The notes under the pieces are model-generated. The model searched no databases. It saw nothing but the letters and a program-made list of their open reading frames with translations, and was not told the origin of the DNA. 64,000 nucleotides of DNA from Solea solea. Taxonomy: Eukaryota > Chordata > Actinopteri > Pleuronectiformes > Soleidae. The first letter of the stretch is position 1; every line of letters begins with the position of its first letter. The translations under genes and the position numbers were made by a program. Below, piece by piece: positions 28,379-38,770 of the stretch. The stretch covers positions 10,361,698 through 10,425,697 of the forward strand of contig NC_081140.1 in NCBI RefSeq assembly GCF_958295425.1, read 5' to 3'.

Positions 28379-31300
28379 CTTTGCCCCACACCACTTACAG
28401 ACCCATGAGAGAACATCCCCCTACCCTTCACTCACCCTTGAATTATTCATTACCAAACTGACTGCTTCCTCTCTAAGCTTACTTACGTAAGAGAGCCCAC
28501 TGACAGATATGGATTGTGTAAAGATGCACTTGAGTGCTGACCTGTGATAACCACATGTGTATTTGAGTAAATAGTGAAGCAGAGTTTCCATCTGACCTGT
28601 GGTTTTATCTTTTTTTGTTGACATTTTGCGTGTTCTTCTTTGATGTTTTTTTTTTTTTTATCCACATTGGTAGAAAAAAGATCCTCGCACAAATTGAAAT
28701 GACAGTTGCTCTCTTGTCATATTATTATGCTGATTAACTATTATGATGAGTTCTGGGCAAAATAATGCTTTTATTGAATTGTGTTGTAGAAATTAGGGGT
28801 GGGTCAAAATATCGTTATCTTATATCGTTGTCTTTCTTCGTGCAATACGATAATCGTTACGCGAGAAATCCTGCACTTTTAAGGTTTTGTTATCTTCAGT
28901 TAGACAGATACCGTGATGTATATACTATATGATTGAATCACTTTATCTGTGTATTATTGGTGTATTGTGGACCATGTATCGCGTATCGTATTGTATTGTG
29001 AGACACCCTGTGATTCCCACCTCTTGTAGAAATAGATCCAGCTCATTTATGCATAAACACAAAACACTTATAGGAATAAAAATGTAAGATCTTATGTCAA
29101 CAGCCGTTAATGAGATCAGGTGCAGCTGGAGGAAAAAAGCAATAAAGGATTCACAACTTTGCGTCTGCCTGTAGCATTTCATCATCTGACAAAATAACCC
29201 ATGTCAAAATGTTGCTTTGTTGTGGGAATCGCTTACCCTCTATTAAGGCATCTATTCCCAGCACCGTGCAATCAAACACTGCATCAAGTAAGCGGTCTGA
29301 GCGTGCGTGTGTGTACTTGTGTGTGTTACAGAGTGCTCTTCAGAGTTCCCCATGGGGCCTGATGCAGGCACTGGAACAGCAGGTGGGAGAACTGAGGATC
29401 GACACAGACGACGGATGTTATGATGGAGCTCAAGGAGACACGGGCGACAGCCGGCCGAGCTCTGGTACTTCCACTCTTTTAATCCACACATGACTTTCAA
29501 AATGAGCACTCTGTCATTTACTCACTTCCAACCCAATCGTGTAGCGACTTTTTGCATGAGACTCTTGCTCTATACAACAGAAGTCATGTTTATGTGTAAC
29601 CTACCTGCATAGAGTTTGTAATTTTCCTCTGCTCGTGGTGTTATTTTTTGCCTCAGTTGCTTGTAATTTTGTTTTCATGCTCTGTTAGTGAAATGTGGTG
29701 AGACACCGTCTGCATGAAGCAGCATATTTTTAGACGACTGGAACAATCAGTGGGCTGTAATAAATGGGAGAGTCATCTCACTCTCTCTCTCTCTGCCTCT
29801 CTCCCTCTGTAATTGCACATAGGTTTCTATGAGTCAAGTGAGGGTCAGTCACCAAGAGGAAGATCTTTCTCCACTGAGCCCGCAGAGACGGCCTCCTCCT
29901 GGAGTTACACCAATGACAGGCCAAAGTCTGTGGGTAAGGAAAGCTACACGTACTGTATACCCTCTGATTAAATCACAACATGCTTTCTTCTATTCTTGTT
30001 CTTTTTAAACATAAAAAAAAACATGGTAGATTTATTATTCATCCACGACGTTCAACTGGTGACTGGCTGTGTCTAATTTAGGCTGTCACCAATGAAAACA
30101 CACATGTATTATAATGTTTACCTCAAGTTACCAGACCAGGAGGAGAAGAGTTGGCACGGAGTCATTTTGGAGCTATGTCACACCTTGTGGAGCTCTTCAT
30201 TGTAGAAATGCCAGACCAATATTATCTCTGGTCTGATGTCTTTTAAATCAAAGAACAGAACTTTAACCTTTAGTGCTCACGCGGTATGGATCTGTGCCGC
30301 AGGTGCACCCATGGTCAATTGCCGTGGCAATAATACACAACTCCTTATATGGACATCCTGGGTTTTTTCGTCTTTTTATATATTGTTGAGTCAAAGTTGT
30401 GATTAAACTGTTTTTCTTTTCTTTTTGTTCATAAAAATGAGCCAAGTGAACTTTGAACTGTTGATTTTAAAAACAATTGAGTACTTTTTGCTCAGGTGTT
30501 TTTATATAGTTTTAAATAATTTTCATATTTTCATCACATTGCATAGGTTGTGCTGGAAAAAAAGGATATAAGACAGTCTATATTGCACATTCTTATACCC
30601 TCTGTATACACTGTACGTTTAAACATAGTAATGGGAAAAACAGCTGAAATGCTCTGTGTTCTAAGGGTTAATTGAAAGTAAAACAGCAGGGTCACCTTCA
30701 GCTGGACACTTTGACCCACTTTATGTCAATACCAAGCAGCCTATGAACTTGTAATCATGTCATATGCAGAACATGCTGACCTTGGTGTGTTTAAACCCCA
30801 TTTGGATGCTGCATATTTGTAATATGGTCTTGTATTTACCAAAAAAGAAAGGACCACAATATAAACACACAGACGAGTGTGTTTGTATCGTGACTTCTAA
30901 CTGATATAAATATTGGTTCTCCTTTCTAATGCAAATACCCTGTACCTTATATCATGTGACAACATCCTGCATTATTGCTTGTAAGTTATTTTATAGTTTT
31001 TATTATGCTTTAACTGCACCTTACATCATTGCTGTTTTCTGTCATCAGGAGACCCTGTCATGTTGAATGGAGAGGTGGATATGCCAGTGGTGCACACCAC
31101 TCTACCCCGTTCTTTCTCTGCCCCTTACCCACCTCTGGAGGGCATCGCTGAGGAGGGCTCAGCAGTGGACTCCTGGCAGCTGGACTCCACCACATACAAC
31201 CAAGCCTGGCAGCCCATAGAGGACCAGGTCACTGAGGAGGACTACCAGCAGGCTTTAAGAGTTGAGAACTACATCCTGAGTCTCATCCAGCGTTACACAC

Positions 31301-32547
31301 TCTCACCGCGACCGTGTCAGCCTCGCACCACCCTGAGCCCTGACCTCCCATATTGCAGTACCTCTGGACACAACTCACTACACAGGAGAACCCCTTCTCT
31401 TACGACAGAGCAGCGTCTTCCTGACCTCCAGCTACACCGCCATATTGACCTTTCGGCAGACCCTAAGAGCCAGAGCTGGGGTTGTGACCAGCTAGAGGGG
31501 GAGGCCTGTGGAGGAGAGGCCCCATCTTTGGAGGAGGACTGTTATCTGGCTCTGCCCTACCCCCAGTCCAGGCCACACTCCCTGGCTGGGAGGCTACCAT
31601 CCCCTCTGCCCTCCCTGGACCCCAAATGTGGTGTTGGGGCTCTTGACCTTTGTTGTGAACCCGCATCCCCCCAGCATTATCTACATCTTCAACCCCCTAT
31701 TCATCACAAGCACAATTTAGTAAGTGCTCAGTTTATCCCTGGACAAGCCAGCCATGCTCCTGTCCGCTCACCCAAACACTACAACCTTGAGCAGCCTAAA
31801 CCCAGGCGAGCGGTTGTGTCTCCTGACCACCCCACCTCCAAGTCTAGAACCTCCAAAAAGAGCCACAACGAGCGACAGAAATCCAAGAAATCAAACAGTA
31901 AAACCAATCGATCCCAGTCAGAAAACAGTCTCCTGAGCCAGCGAGTGCTGCCTGAGCGCAGATACAGCACCACAGAGAGGCACCAAGACAGAGAACAGAA
32001 CCAAGGCCAGGTCGCCAGACCACAGGTTGGCAGCAACAGCCACAGTGTGTGTCAACGCTGGTGCTCCAACCTGGAGCTCAGCCAGGATGAAGGGGAGACC
32101 CGTGCAGTGCAGGCACATAGGCGACCAACTCGAAAAGCGCACCATGGTCACTCAAATCTCCATTCCCAAACACAGGACCACCATCAGCAGCAGCAGCCAA
32201 CTGAACGCTGGCACTCTGACGTTCAGGAGAGAGCACCTCTCTGTCAGGGAGAGGAGGGCTACACCGGTCCTGCCCCCATCGAGTCCGAGTCCAGCATGAG
32301 TGAGGTGTATTCCCCAGCCTCCAGCTCACTGTCCAGTGACTCAGATGAGAGTGGGGGGCTGGTATGGCCACAGCAGCTGCCACCTCGCTTTGTTTCGACC
32401 TCCTCCTCATCCTCGCCTTCACCGCAGGCCACGGCCAACGCCCCCACTCAACCAAAAGCCTTTGTCAAGATCAAGGCCTCTCATGCTCTCAAGAAGAAGA
32501 TCCTCAGATTCCGCTCAGGGTCCCTCAAAGTCATGACCACTGTATGA
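22730..32547 (+). CDS. dact3: Dapper homolog 3 (Dact3), Dishevelled-binding Wnt antagonist
   Basis: Scaffold protein that binds Dishevelled and modulates Wnt/beta-catenin signalling. Exons: 22730-22960, 29332-29464, 29823-29933, 31049-32547; 658 codons including stop, 657 aa (human DACT3, as I recall, about 630). The start MHRAFSFPL corresponds to human MIRAFSFPV. Residues about 12-50 form the charged helical region ([14 protein letters not shown]). Further DACT blocks are DSRPSSGFYE at the exon 2/3 junction, PRSFSAPYP (about 178-186), [17 protein letters not shown], the RW-containing [10 protein letters not shown] and GGLVWPQQL. The end, [20 protein letters not shown] then KVMTTV, has the same DACT3 block and the MTTV PDZ-binding motif. 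I chose ATG 22730 over the longer frame, which has only a TTG upstream. Whether this is the a or b fish copy is not decided. Confidence 0.95.
22961..29331. other. dact3 intron 1
   Basis: A 6.4 kb intron with no recognised exon. Non-repetitive stretches around 23280-24420 and 25440-26420 are rich in TAAT and ATTA cores and could hold regulatory elements. Fragments of fish repeats lie near 26690-27260. A (TG)n run is at 24602-24622, a (GT)14 run at 28351-28378, and a hAT-like MITE at 28794-29024. Confidence 0.6.
28794..29024. repeat. hAT-like MITE in dact3 intron 1
   Basis: The element begins taggggtggg and ends with tcccacctct, imperfect inverted ends. It is flanked by an exact direct repeat that includes gtagaaat (28784-28793 and 29024-29033 both read ttgtagaaat). 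The interior is full of tatcgt/acgata motifs and has no coding capacity. The duplication of at least 8 bp fits hAT. Confidence 0.8.
30263..30671. repeat. piggyBac-like MITE, copy 2 (dact3 intron 3)
   Basis: A diverged relative of the 8430-8929 element, again bounded by TTAA with CCTTTAGTGCTC at the left and AAGGG at the right end. It is about 90 bp shorter than copy 1. Both copies sit in introns of plus-strand genes. Confidence 0.75.
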
Positions 32548-32741
32548 GGACAAGCCCATAACCTTCACCACGGAGTTGAGCCATTTTCACAGCAACGTTG
32601 TGGCTGTTACTTTCGGTCGCTATCAAAATAGAGTCTGTCTACTCTACCTACCTCCATTTTCTGTGTCGTGAGAGACATGATTAAAGTCCTGCTGTCTGCA
32701 GGGATGTCATTTCTCTTGTACACAACAGCCATCATTATTAT

Positions 32742-32771
32742 TAATCTGCATTATTAGATTAATGCAGATTA
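32742..32771 (+). other. Perfect hairpin in dact3 3' UTR (1)
   Basis: TAATCTGCATTA (32742-32753) and TAATGCAGATTA (32760-32771) are exact reverse complements separated by six bases. The position is about 200 bases after the dact3 stop, well before the first polyadenylation signal, so it should be in the mRNA. Confidence 0.8.
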
Positions 32772-32869
32772 TCCTGCTTTAATTAACTGATATGATGCCC
32801 AGGTTCATCACACTGACACTTAATATGTTGCCAATTTTTTTTCTTTTTTTTCATATCGGTTATTTTCAT

Positions 32870-32899
32870 CTAGAGTTGTATGTTTTCATACAACTCTAG
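32870..32899 (+). other. Perfect hairpin in dact3 3' UTR (2)
   Basis: CTAGAGTTGTATG (32870-32882) and CATACAACTCTAG (32887-32899) are exact reverse complements around a TTTT loop. The 13-bp stem lies about 100 bases after the first hairpin. It is too short for a pre-miRNA, but it could be an RNA-binding-protein site. Confidence 0.85.
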
Positions 32900-33306
32900 C
32901 ATTTCTGGTTGATTAATTCCGTTTCAATTCTTGCTAAACACCACTCACTCGCTCATTGTCAACCGCTTTACACTCATGATGGTCGCCTGGAGCCAATCCC
33001 GGGAAAGGATGGGTTCACCTTGGACAGGTCGCCAGTGATGGACTGGCGACATGTCAGGGCCAACGTATAGAGATGCACAGCCATTCCCTCTCACACTCAC
33101 ACCTACGGTCAGAGAACCTGGAGAAAGCCCACGTGCACACAGGGAGAACATGCAAACTCCACACAGAAAGGCTGGGATTCGATCCGGTGATCGGTGACCT
33201 TCTTGCTGTGCGGCAACAATGCTAGCCACTACTCCACAATGTAAATATGTATGTTTTTTTTGTATATGCCGTCATGTGGCCTTGTTTGGAATGAATGTAG
33301 TTTTTA

Positions 33307-33312
33307 AATAAA
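33307..33312 (+). terminator. dact3 polyadenylation signal (proximal copy)
   Basis: AATAAA lies 760 bases after the dact3 stop codon. A second copy in the duplicated segment is at 34077-34082, so two 3' ends about 770 bases apart are possible. Confidence 0.6.
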
Positions 33313-34076
33313 GGCAATGTCACTCTTAATTTTAGAACATCAACACACTTTTATAGTTTTTTTTGTAATTCACTCACTTACTCAGTCATTCGCTCATCAT
33401 CTACCGCTTTATCCTTCACTGTTGCCAATCCCAGCTGACACAGGGTGAAAGGCGGGCTACACGCTGGACAGGTTGCCAGTCCATCGCAGGGACACACAGA
33501 GATAAAACAACCATCCACTCTCACACTCACACCTATGGTCAATTTATGGCGTGTTTCTACTAGCGCGAATCGACTCGCCTCGGCATGGCAAAGTCATTTT
33601 GCTGTTTCATTAGCGATAGTGCTTTTTTTAGTACCTGCTCAGACGAGGTTCATTCGTTGGTCAGTGCCGTCACAGGAAGAGGCAAAAGAATCAAACCGAA
33701 CTGTAGATCAGTTAAAAAGACTTAACAAATCTGAAAACGTGGGTTAATCTCCAGCATTTAGCACAGAAATGTCTAAAATCTCATCATTTAACAGAGGAAT
33801 CTGGTGTATTTAGCGACAGCACTGCTGATAGCCTGCGATCACTTGACCTGTGGGAGGAAACTGGAGAACCCGAAGAAAACCTACACACACACACACACAC
33901 ACACACAGGGAGAACATGCAAACTCCACACAGAAAGGCCCTTAACTGACCAAGATTCGACCCGGTGACCTTCTTGCGGTGAAGCTACAGTGCTAGCCACT
34001 ACTCCACAATGTAAATATGTATGTTTTTTTTGTATTTGCCATCATGTGGCCTTGTTTGGAATGAATGTAGTTTTTA

Positions 34077-34082
34077 AATAAA
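34077..34082 (+). terminator. dact3 polyadenylation signal (distal copy)
   Basis: This AATAAA is in the second copy of the duplicated segment. On the opposite strand an AATAAA for the convergent receptor gene is at 34131-34136, about 50 bases away, so distal dact3 transcripts and the receptor 3' UTR could overlap. Confidence 0.5.
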
Positions 34083-34130
34083 GGCAATGTCACTCTTAAT
34101 TTTAATACATCAACACACTTTTATAGTTTT

Positions 34131-34136
34131 TTTATT
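34131..34136 (-). terminator. Possible c5ar1 polyadenylation signal
   Basis: Read on the minus strand this is AATAAA, about 450 bases after the receptor stop codon. The position at the edge of the duplicated dact3 segment makes the two genes tail-to-tail with nearly touching 3' ends. Confidence 0.45.
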
Positions 34137-34589
34137 ATTATTCTTTAAACAGGTAAAAAAAAATCATACATTTACAGCAGGATTGTTTAAAAACATGCAT
34201 TCATTGTATAAACTGCCTAGAGCTCATATAATCTCAGTTTAAATCTGTTTAATCTCTTCTGTGACCTGTATCTGTTGTTATTGGGCTCAGTGAGACTTTA
34301 ACACTGAAACAATGACTGCCAGTTAAGAGGCCCAGCACTGTTTTCATGTGGCTCCCTCTAGTGGTCAGAGCTGCAGATCAGAACTGTCATTGAGGAACAA
34401 AAAAAACACCGTTTGCAAATTAGCTTCCTCATTTTTGTGTCACTAAGCAAAATTCTCACTGCAAAGCGCTTCGTAACAGCATATGATGTGTCCTTACAGA
34501 CCCAACTCCAAACTTTAAAGCTTTAGTTCTGAGAATCTGAACTTTAAACTGCAGGACTACTGTGAGACTATATCAAAGTTAATACACCA

Positions 34590-35636
34590 TCAGATTCGAG
34601 TAATTTCCTTTCCCGAGCTCGAGCTTTTGGTATCAGTTGTAGCAATGCTGTTCCTGCCTGCCTGTGTGTCCTCGCTGATGAAGTGCAGTATGTTGCGAAG
34701 GGAGCGGTTCATGCTGTCTTTGAAGCCTCGGCCCAGACACACGTACAGCAGAGGGTTGAGGCAACTGTTGAAATATGCCAGGCAGATTGCTAAAACCTGT
34801 GCCAGGTAAAGCTTGGGCCTGTGAGGAGAAACCCGAGGGATCATCAACGTAAGGAAGTCCACAATGTGCAGAGGGAGCCAGCACAGGAAGAAGCTCAGCA
34901 CCACAGCAATGATGATCCTCCGTGTCCGCTTGGAACGGTTCCGACCTCGTGTCAGTCCCCTCTGTGTTTTATTGTACACCACCAAGTGACAGATAACAAT
35001 CACCATGAATGGGAGGACGAATCCCAAAAGGAACTGAAAGGTTGTGATGACCCAGGCACTGGCTACATTATTCACTGTCACACACTCTCGCTTCTCTTCA
35101 CCTGCTTTGATCTGCTTGGTGTAGACAAACTGGGGGATGCTGACGATCAGGGACAGGCACCAGACGGCAGCACAGCCACAGATGGCCTGCCTTGGTCGTC
35201 TGTTGTTCTGGCACCAGACGGGCTTGCTGACCATCAACCAGCGATCCACGCTGATCAAAACCAGCTGCAGGATGCTGCAGTACATCACCAGGTAAAACAG
35301 GCCCTTCACCAGCGTGCAGGCCAGTGCACCAAAGTGCCAGTGATCGTCGTGTGCTAACGGGACCATGAGCAGAGGGAGGGAGAGGCAGCACAGAAGGTCA
35401 GCCAGGGCGAGGTTGAGGAACCACAGTGACGTGACAGAGCGGGGCATGCAGTACCCCGTCACCCACACCACCACAGCGTTCCCAGGGACACCCAGCAGGA
35501 CCACAAGGCCATAGAGGATCAGAGCCACTATCTGGATTGGTTGAATCTTTGGTGGCACAATGTCAGGAGGAAATATGGGCAAAGTGTAATTATAGTCATA
35601 TGAAGATTGGTTATCCAGGTCCGAATCAAAATCCAT
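34590..35636 (-). CDS. c5ar1: C5a anaphylatoxin chemotactic receptor 1-like GPCR
   Basis: Class A G protein-coupled receptor of 348 aa for a complement anaphylatoxin, acting at the leukocyte surface. The N-terminus (MDFDSDLDNQSSYDYNYT) is acidic with tyrosines and two N-glycosylation sequons, as expected for a sulfated C5a-binding tail. TM1 has GVPGNAVVVW, TM2 LNLALADLLCC, TM3 ends SVDRWL, followed by KPVWCQN, a phrase typical of anaphylatoxin receptors. TM6 has FFLCWLP and TM7 NSCLNPLLY. Cysteines before TM3 (ALACTL) and in loop 2 (KRECV) can form the usual disulfide. The frame opens 13 codons further upstream, but a splice acceptor (tctacag) falls inside that extension, so I start at ATG 35636. 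The dact3 neighbour matches human 19q13.32. C3aR or another paralogue is less likely. Confidence 0.85.
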   Translation of the reverse strand: MDFDSDLDNQSSYDYNYTLPIFPPDIVPPKIQPIQIVALILYGLVVLLGVPGNAVVVWVTGYCMPRSVTSLWFLNLALADLLCCLSLPLLMVPLAHDDHWHFGALACTLVKGLFYLVMYCSILQLVLISVDRWLMVSKPVWCQNNRRPRQAICGCAAVWCLSLIVSIPQFVYTKQIKAGEEKRECVTVNNVASAWVITTFQFLLGFVLPFMVIVICHLVVYNKTQRGLTRGRNRSKRTRRIIIAVVLSFFLCWLPLHIVDFLTLMIPRVSPHRPKLYLAQVLAICLAYFNSCLNPLLYVCLGRGFKDSMNRSLRNILHFISEDTQAGRNSIATTDTKSSSSGKEITRI

Positions 35637-35860
35637 TATTTGCGAGAGCTGTAGATTTAGAATACAGAATTGCAACCTGTTTAAATCACATCAGATGAAC
35701 AACGGACAGTAGATTCTAGTGAAATTTAAGTCCAATTATTTTCTTAAACAAAAAATAGGTCAAATCACAAATAAATGCCAATGTCAAATTACAAATAAAG
35801 TTGATTATATTTAAATCACCTGACAAAGTAATAAATACATTTGGTAATATTTGAACTTAC

Positions 35861-35935
35861 ATGTTCAGCGGTCGGTTAAAGTTGTGCTCACACTTGTAAC
35901 AGGAAAACACGGGGCTGTTCTGCTTTTAAGTGTCT
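35861..35935 (-). other. Putative 5' UTR exon of c5ar1
   Basis: On the minus strand a strong donor (aacat|gtaagtt) ends an exon at 35861. It pairs with the acceptor tctacag at 35649-35654, giving a 212-bp intron just upstream of the start codon. A 5' UTR intron immediately before the coding exon is usual for this receptor family. The 5' end at about 35935 is a guess. Confidence 0.55.
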
Positions 35936-38770
35936 TGCATAAGCCCATCCTTCATGCACACACCTACAAACACTCTGACCCCCAAAGCAAAGAAAGTGGC
36001 AGGACTATTTCAATAAAGTGATTTTTAAATTACGCATACATCCTTAGCAATGCATTTTTAATATTTATTAATGTATTGTTGCTAAATGTCCTTCCATCTG
36101 TTTACTTTGAAGTTGCTGGTTTTTACTGTTAAACTTTATTCATTTAAACTTAGAACGTCTCCTCCATGCATTTGTGACTAAGTGTGGTCTCAGTACACAT
36201 TTGCAGCAATTACAACCGTGTAGTTGTGTTATTCCTGCTTCATGAAGCCTTCTGCTTATCTATTCAGTGCATCTGCTCTGTATTTTTACATCGTTCACCT
36301 TCCTTACAAATATTGTGAATTTAAATGTTCTGCATATGGTTTTCCATATTCCATCGTAATTTGTGATTGATCTTATATTATTGAGTACCACCTTAATGTA
36401 GAATAAAGCGACAGTCCGGAAGACTTTATTCATTTATTTATTTTAATAATCATTTTATAATAACACAACAACTTTTTCCATTTATATAAATTGTTCACAA
36501 ATCAGGCTACTCACAAAATACTGTATAACTACACATTTCTATCAGTCCTACTTGCGTGTACAACTGCTGTAACGAAATATAAATAGAGCTGCCCTTCTTT
36601 TTTTTGCGAAATAAGCATTACAGTCCCCTGTTTTGGGTCAAATGTTCAAGTATCAGTCATCATTTGTCATTCACATGATGAACGATGAGTCATCCGCCTT
36701 ATGATTAAAAATGACATCTTAAAAAAAAATTAAAAATCGAGAAAAATCTAAAACAACATGGGTTGATTCTAGGAACAGCCAATACATGGGGTAAAATGCT
36801 GATCTTTAATGAAGACATTGAGTTACTGGGTTCGGTCTGAATCAGAGATGACGCATAGATAATGAGCACAAGATGAAGAGAGTTTGTTGAGATGCTCGGA
36901 TGTCATCTTTATGTCATCTGTGAGCCCTTTAAAATTAGGAAACAACTAGGGAAATGAAACACAAAGCCACAATGTCAGCAGAAGGTTTCCCACAAGTTCA
37001 GAAAGAAACACACAGCAAAGACATTATATTGCTCAATTATTCCCAACGTCAGTGAGCTGTGACGTGTGATGGGTTAGGGTTAGGGTTAGGGTTCTCACAC
37101 ACACTGTGATGTGTGTGTGAGAATGTGTTTGCCTTCACTCACTGTAATACAACTTAGAGCATGAATTCACAGTTGGCAACAGTTGCGTTTGTGTAGTAGT
37201 GTATAAAATTTGTGTAGTGTTTGTATTAACATCGCTTTTTCTTCTTTTTTTTAGGTCACACTTTGCCTAATCTCGGTTGCTACATTTGCTACGTTTTCTT
37301 CTGAAACTTGATGAGGATGTTTCCTCTTGAGTCATCCGAGGTGCAGCTCAGTCAGCAGTTGAGTCAGTTGAAGGCTGAAGTGCTGCTCGGTGGAAGTGTG
37401 GGGGTGTCATCTCGAAATGCGTCCGACTGTAGGTCTGTGTGAAAACAAGAGACACACTCCCTTTACATTGTGTTTGGGAAACACTTACAAGTACAGTGGC
37501 GTCCTTGTCACGCTAACACTGAGATCATGCAGCTCCCACTCATGTAAGACAAAAACAAATGGATACTCTCATATAAACTTCTTTCTTTCACACAAAGTAA
37601 ATATTATATTTGTGGTTTTTGGTCGCCATGAATAGACCCAAATTCCCCTAGTGGTTCAAAATAATTCCCTTTGCTTGTGCATAGTTTTAATACAACAGTG
37701 TTTTCTGCAGATCTGGCTTTTTCCCTTTTTCATTTTCAAGTTTTAATTCTAAGTCCCAAGGCAGTTGGGCAGAAACCATCAGTCCCTGCTACATAGTCCC
37801 TTACCCTAACCTTAACCCAATTCTAACCCTAAAACCACCCCCACCCCAAAAAGCCCTTTAAAAGACCAGCCATAATGTCCTTACTCTGTATGGATATTTG
37901 GTCATCACAAAGCTAGAAACACAACAACACACACACACACATACAGTTCACCTTTGACCAAAAAGGCAAACAGCATGCCACAGAAACTGTGACTCTGCAT
38001 GATTCCTGATAAGCAGGGTTTGTGGTGGCAACGCGATGATGACAAAATACTGACCTCGCAGACACTTTGGTTTCCCAGTACAGTGTTTTCTAATGTATAT
38101 TCATAATGTATTCGAGGGACATTTAGCGCTGTGGCAACTAAAAAAATAGGAAGAATTACAAAGAACTAAACGAGAACAAACCATTTAGAGCCCTGCCTAT
38201 ATTTGTGCAGCCACAAATGTTTGAAGCAGACAGAAATGACCGTTTCATCTGCTGTTTGCCTGAAAATCCTCACTCCTGAAGTCACTGTGGAGTTTGGTTG
38301 AACAGTCAAACCTGTGTCCTTCAGTGACAGACCATGATTTCATGATGCACAACTGTCCCTCTGCCTCTATAGTTGCATAACAAAAACACCAACAACAAAA
38401 CACTCCTATAGGTTTTATTTCAAACCTATAGGATTTCACTTCGTTTAAGTTTTTCTAGCAAACTCACTGGTTCATTCCTTTTCGCCATGTCAATCAGAAG
38501 ATCTTCATCTTCCTAAATATCTCACTTGCAGAGGGAAATGTCGCTATTTACATCTCGCTGAACACTGCATTTCAGATTCCCCTTTTGGATGCTCCAAATA
38601 TGTCCAGTGACTTCCTCTTTCTCTCCTTTTCCTTTTTATTTAACCTTTTTTTACTGCTGTAATTACACAGGGTTTTTCTGTTGGGGAAAGAAACCCAGTA
38701 GTTTATATGGTGAGTGGGTAAAGTGTTTTGAAGGACACATTAAAGTGAAAACAACTGTTTAAAAAATTGA
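35936..38770. other. Intergenic DNA between c5ar1 and the LBH-like gene
   Basis: No gene was recognised. It contains short telomere-like repeats plus a hairpin (37071-37123) and a cttaccctaacc-type fish repeat around 37797-37850. If the LBH-like transcript splices at its donor at 38805, its last exon would be in this stretch; none was identified with confidence. Confidence 0.5.
37071..37123. repeat. Interstitial telomere-like repeats next to a hairpin
   Basis: About four GGGTTA units (37071-37092) run directly into a perfect 13-bp inverted repeat. TTCTCACACACAC (37092-37104) faces GTGTGTGTGAGAA (37111-37123) with a six-base loop. Confidence 0.8.

Larger units (their letters stand above)
32941..34132. 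repeat. Tandemly duplicated dact3 3' end with interspersed repeats
   Basis: Sequence 33239-33362 recurs at 34009-34132 with only about four differences. It includes tggccttgtttggaatgaat and an AATAAA signal (33307-33312 and 34077-34082). Each copy is preceded by a fish interspersed repeat ending gagaacatgcaaactccaca (33143 and 33910). The 5' halves of the two repeats (32941 on and 33370 on) are more diverged than the 124-bp segment. The second unit carries about 250 extra bases at 33544-33800, possibly another element, and (AC)n at 33883-33907. Confidence 0.8.

Noticed and set aside
31463..32561. Other open frames within the dact3 last exon
   Set aside because: They overlap a well-supported coding exon in other frames or on the other strand and show no domain.
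32870..32899. Pre-miRNA in the dact3 3' UTR
   Set aside because: The stem is only 13 bp, too short for Drosha/Dicer processing.
34590..35675. c5ar1 start 13 codons further upstream
   Set aside because: A splice acceptor lies inside the extension, and MDFDSD matches the usual short acidic receptor N-terminus.
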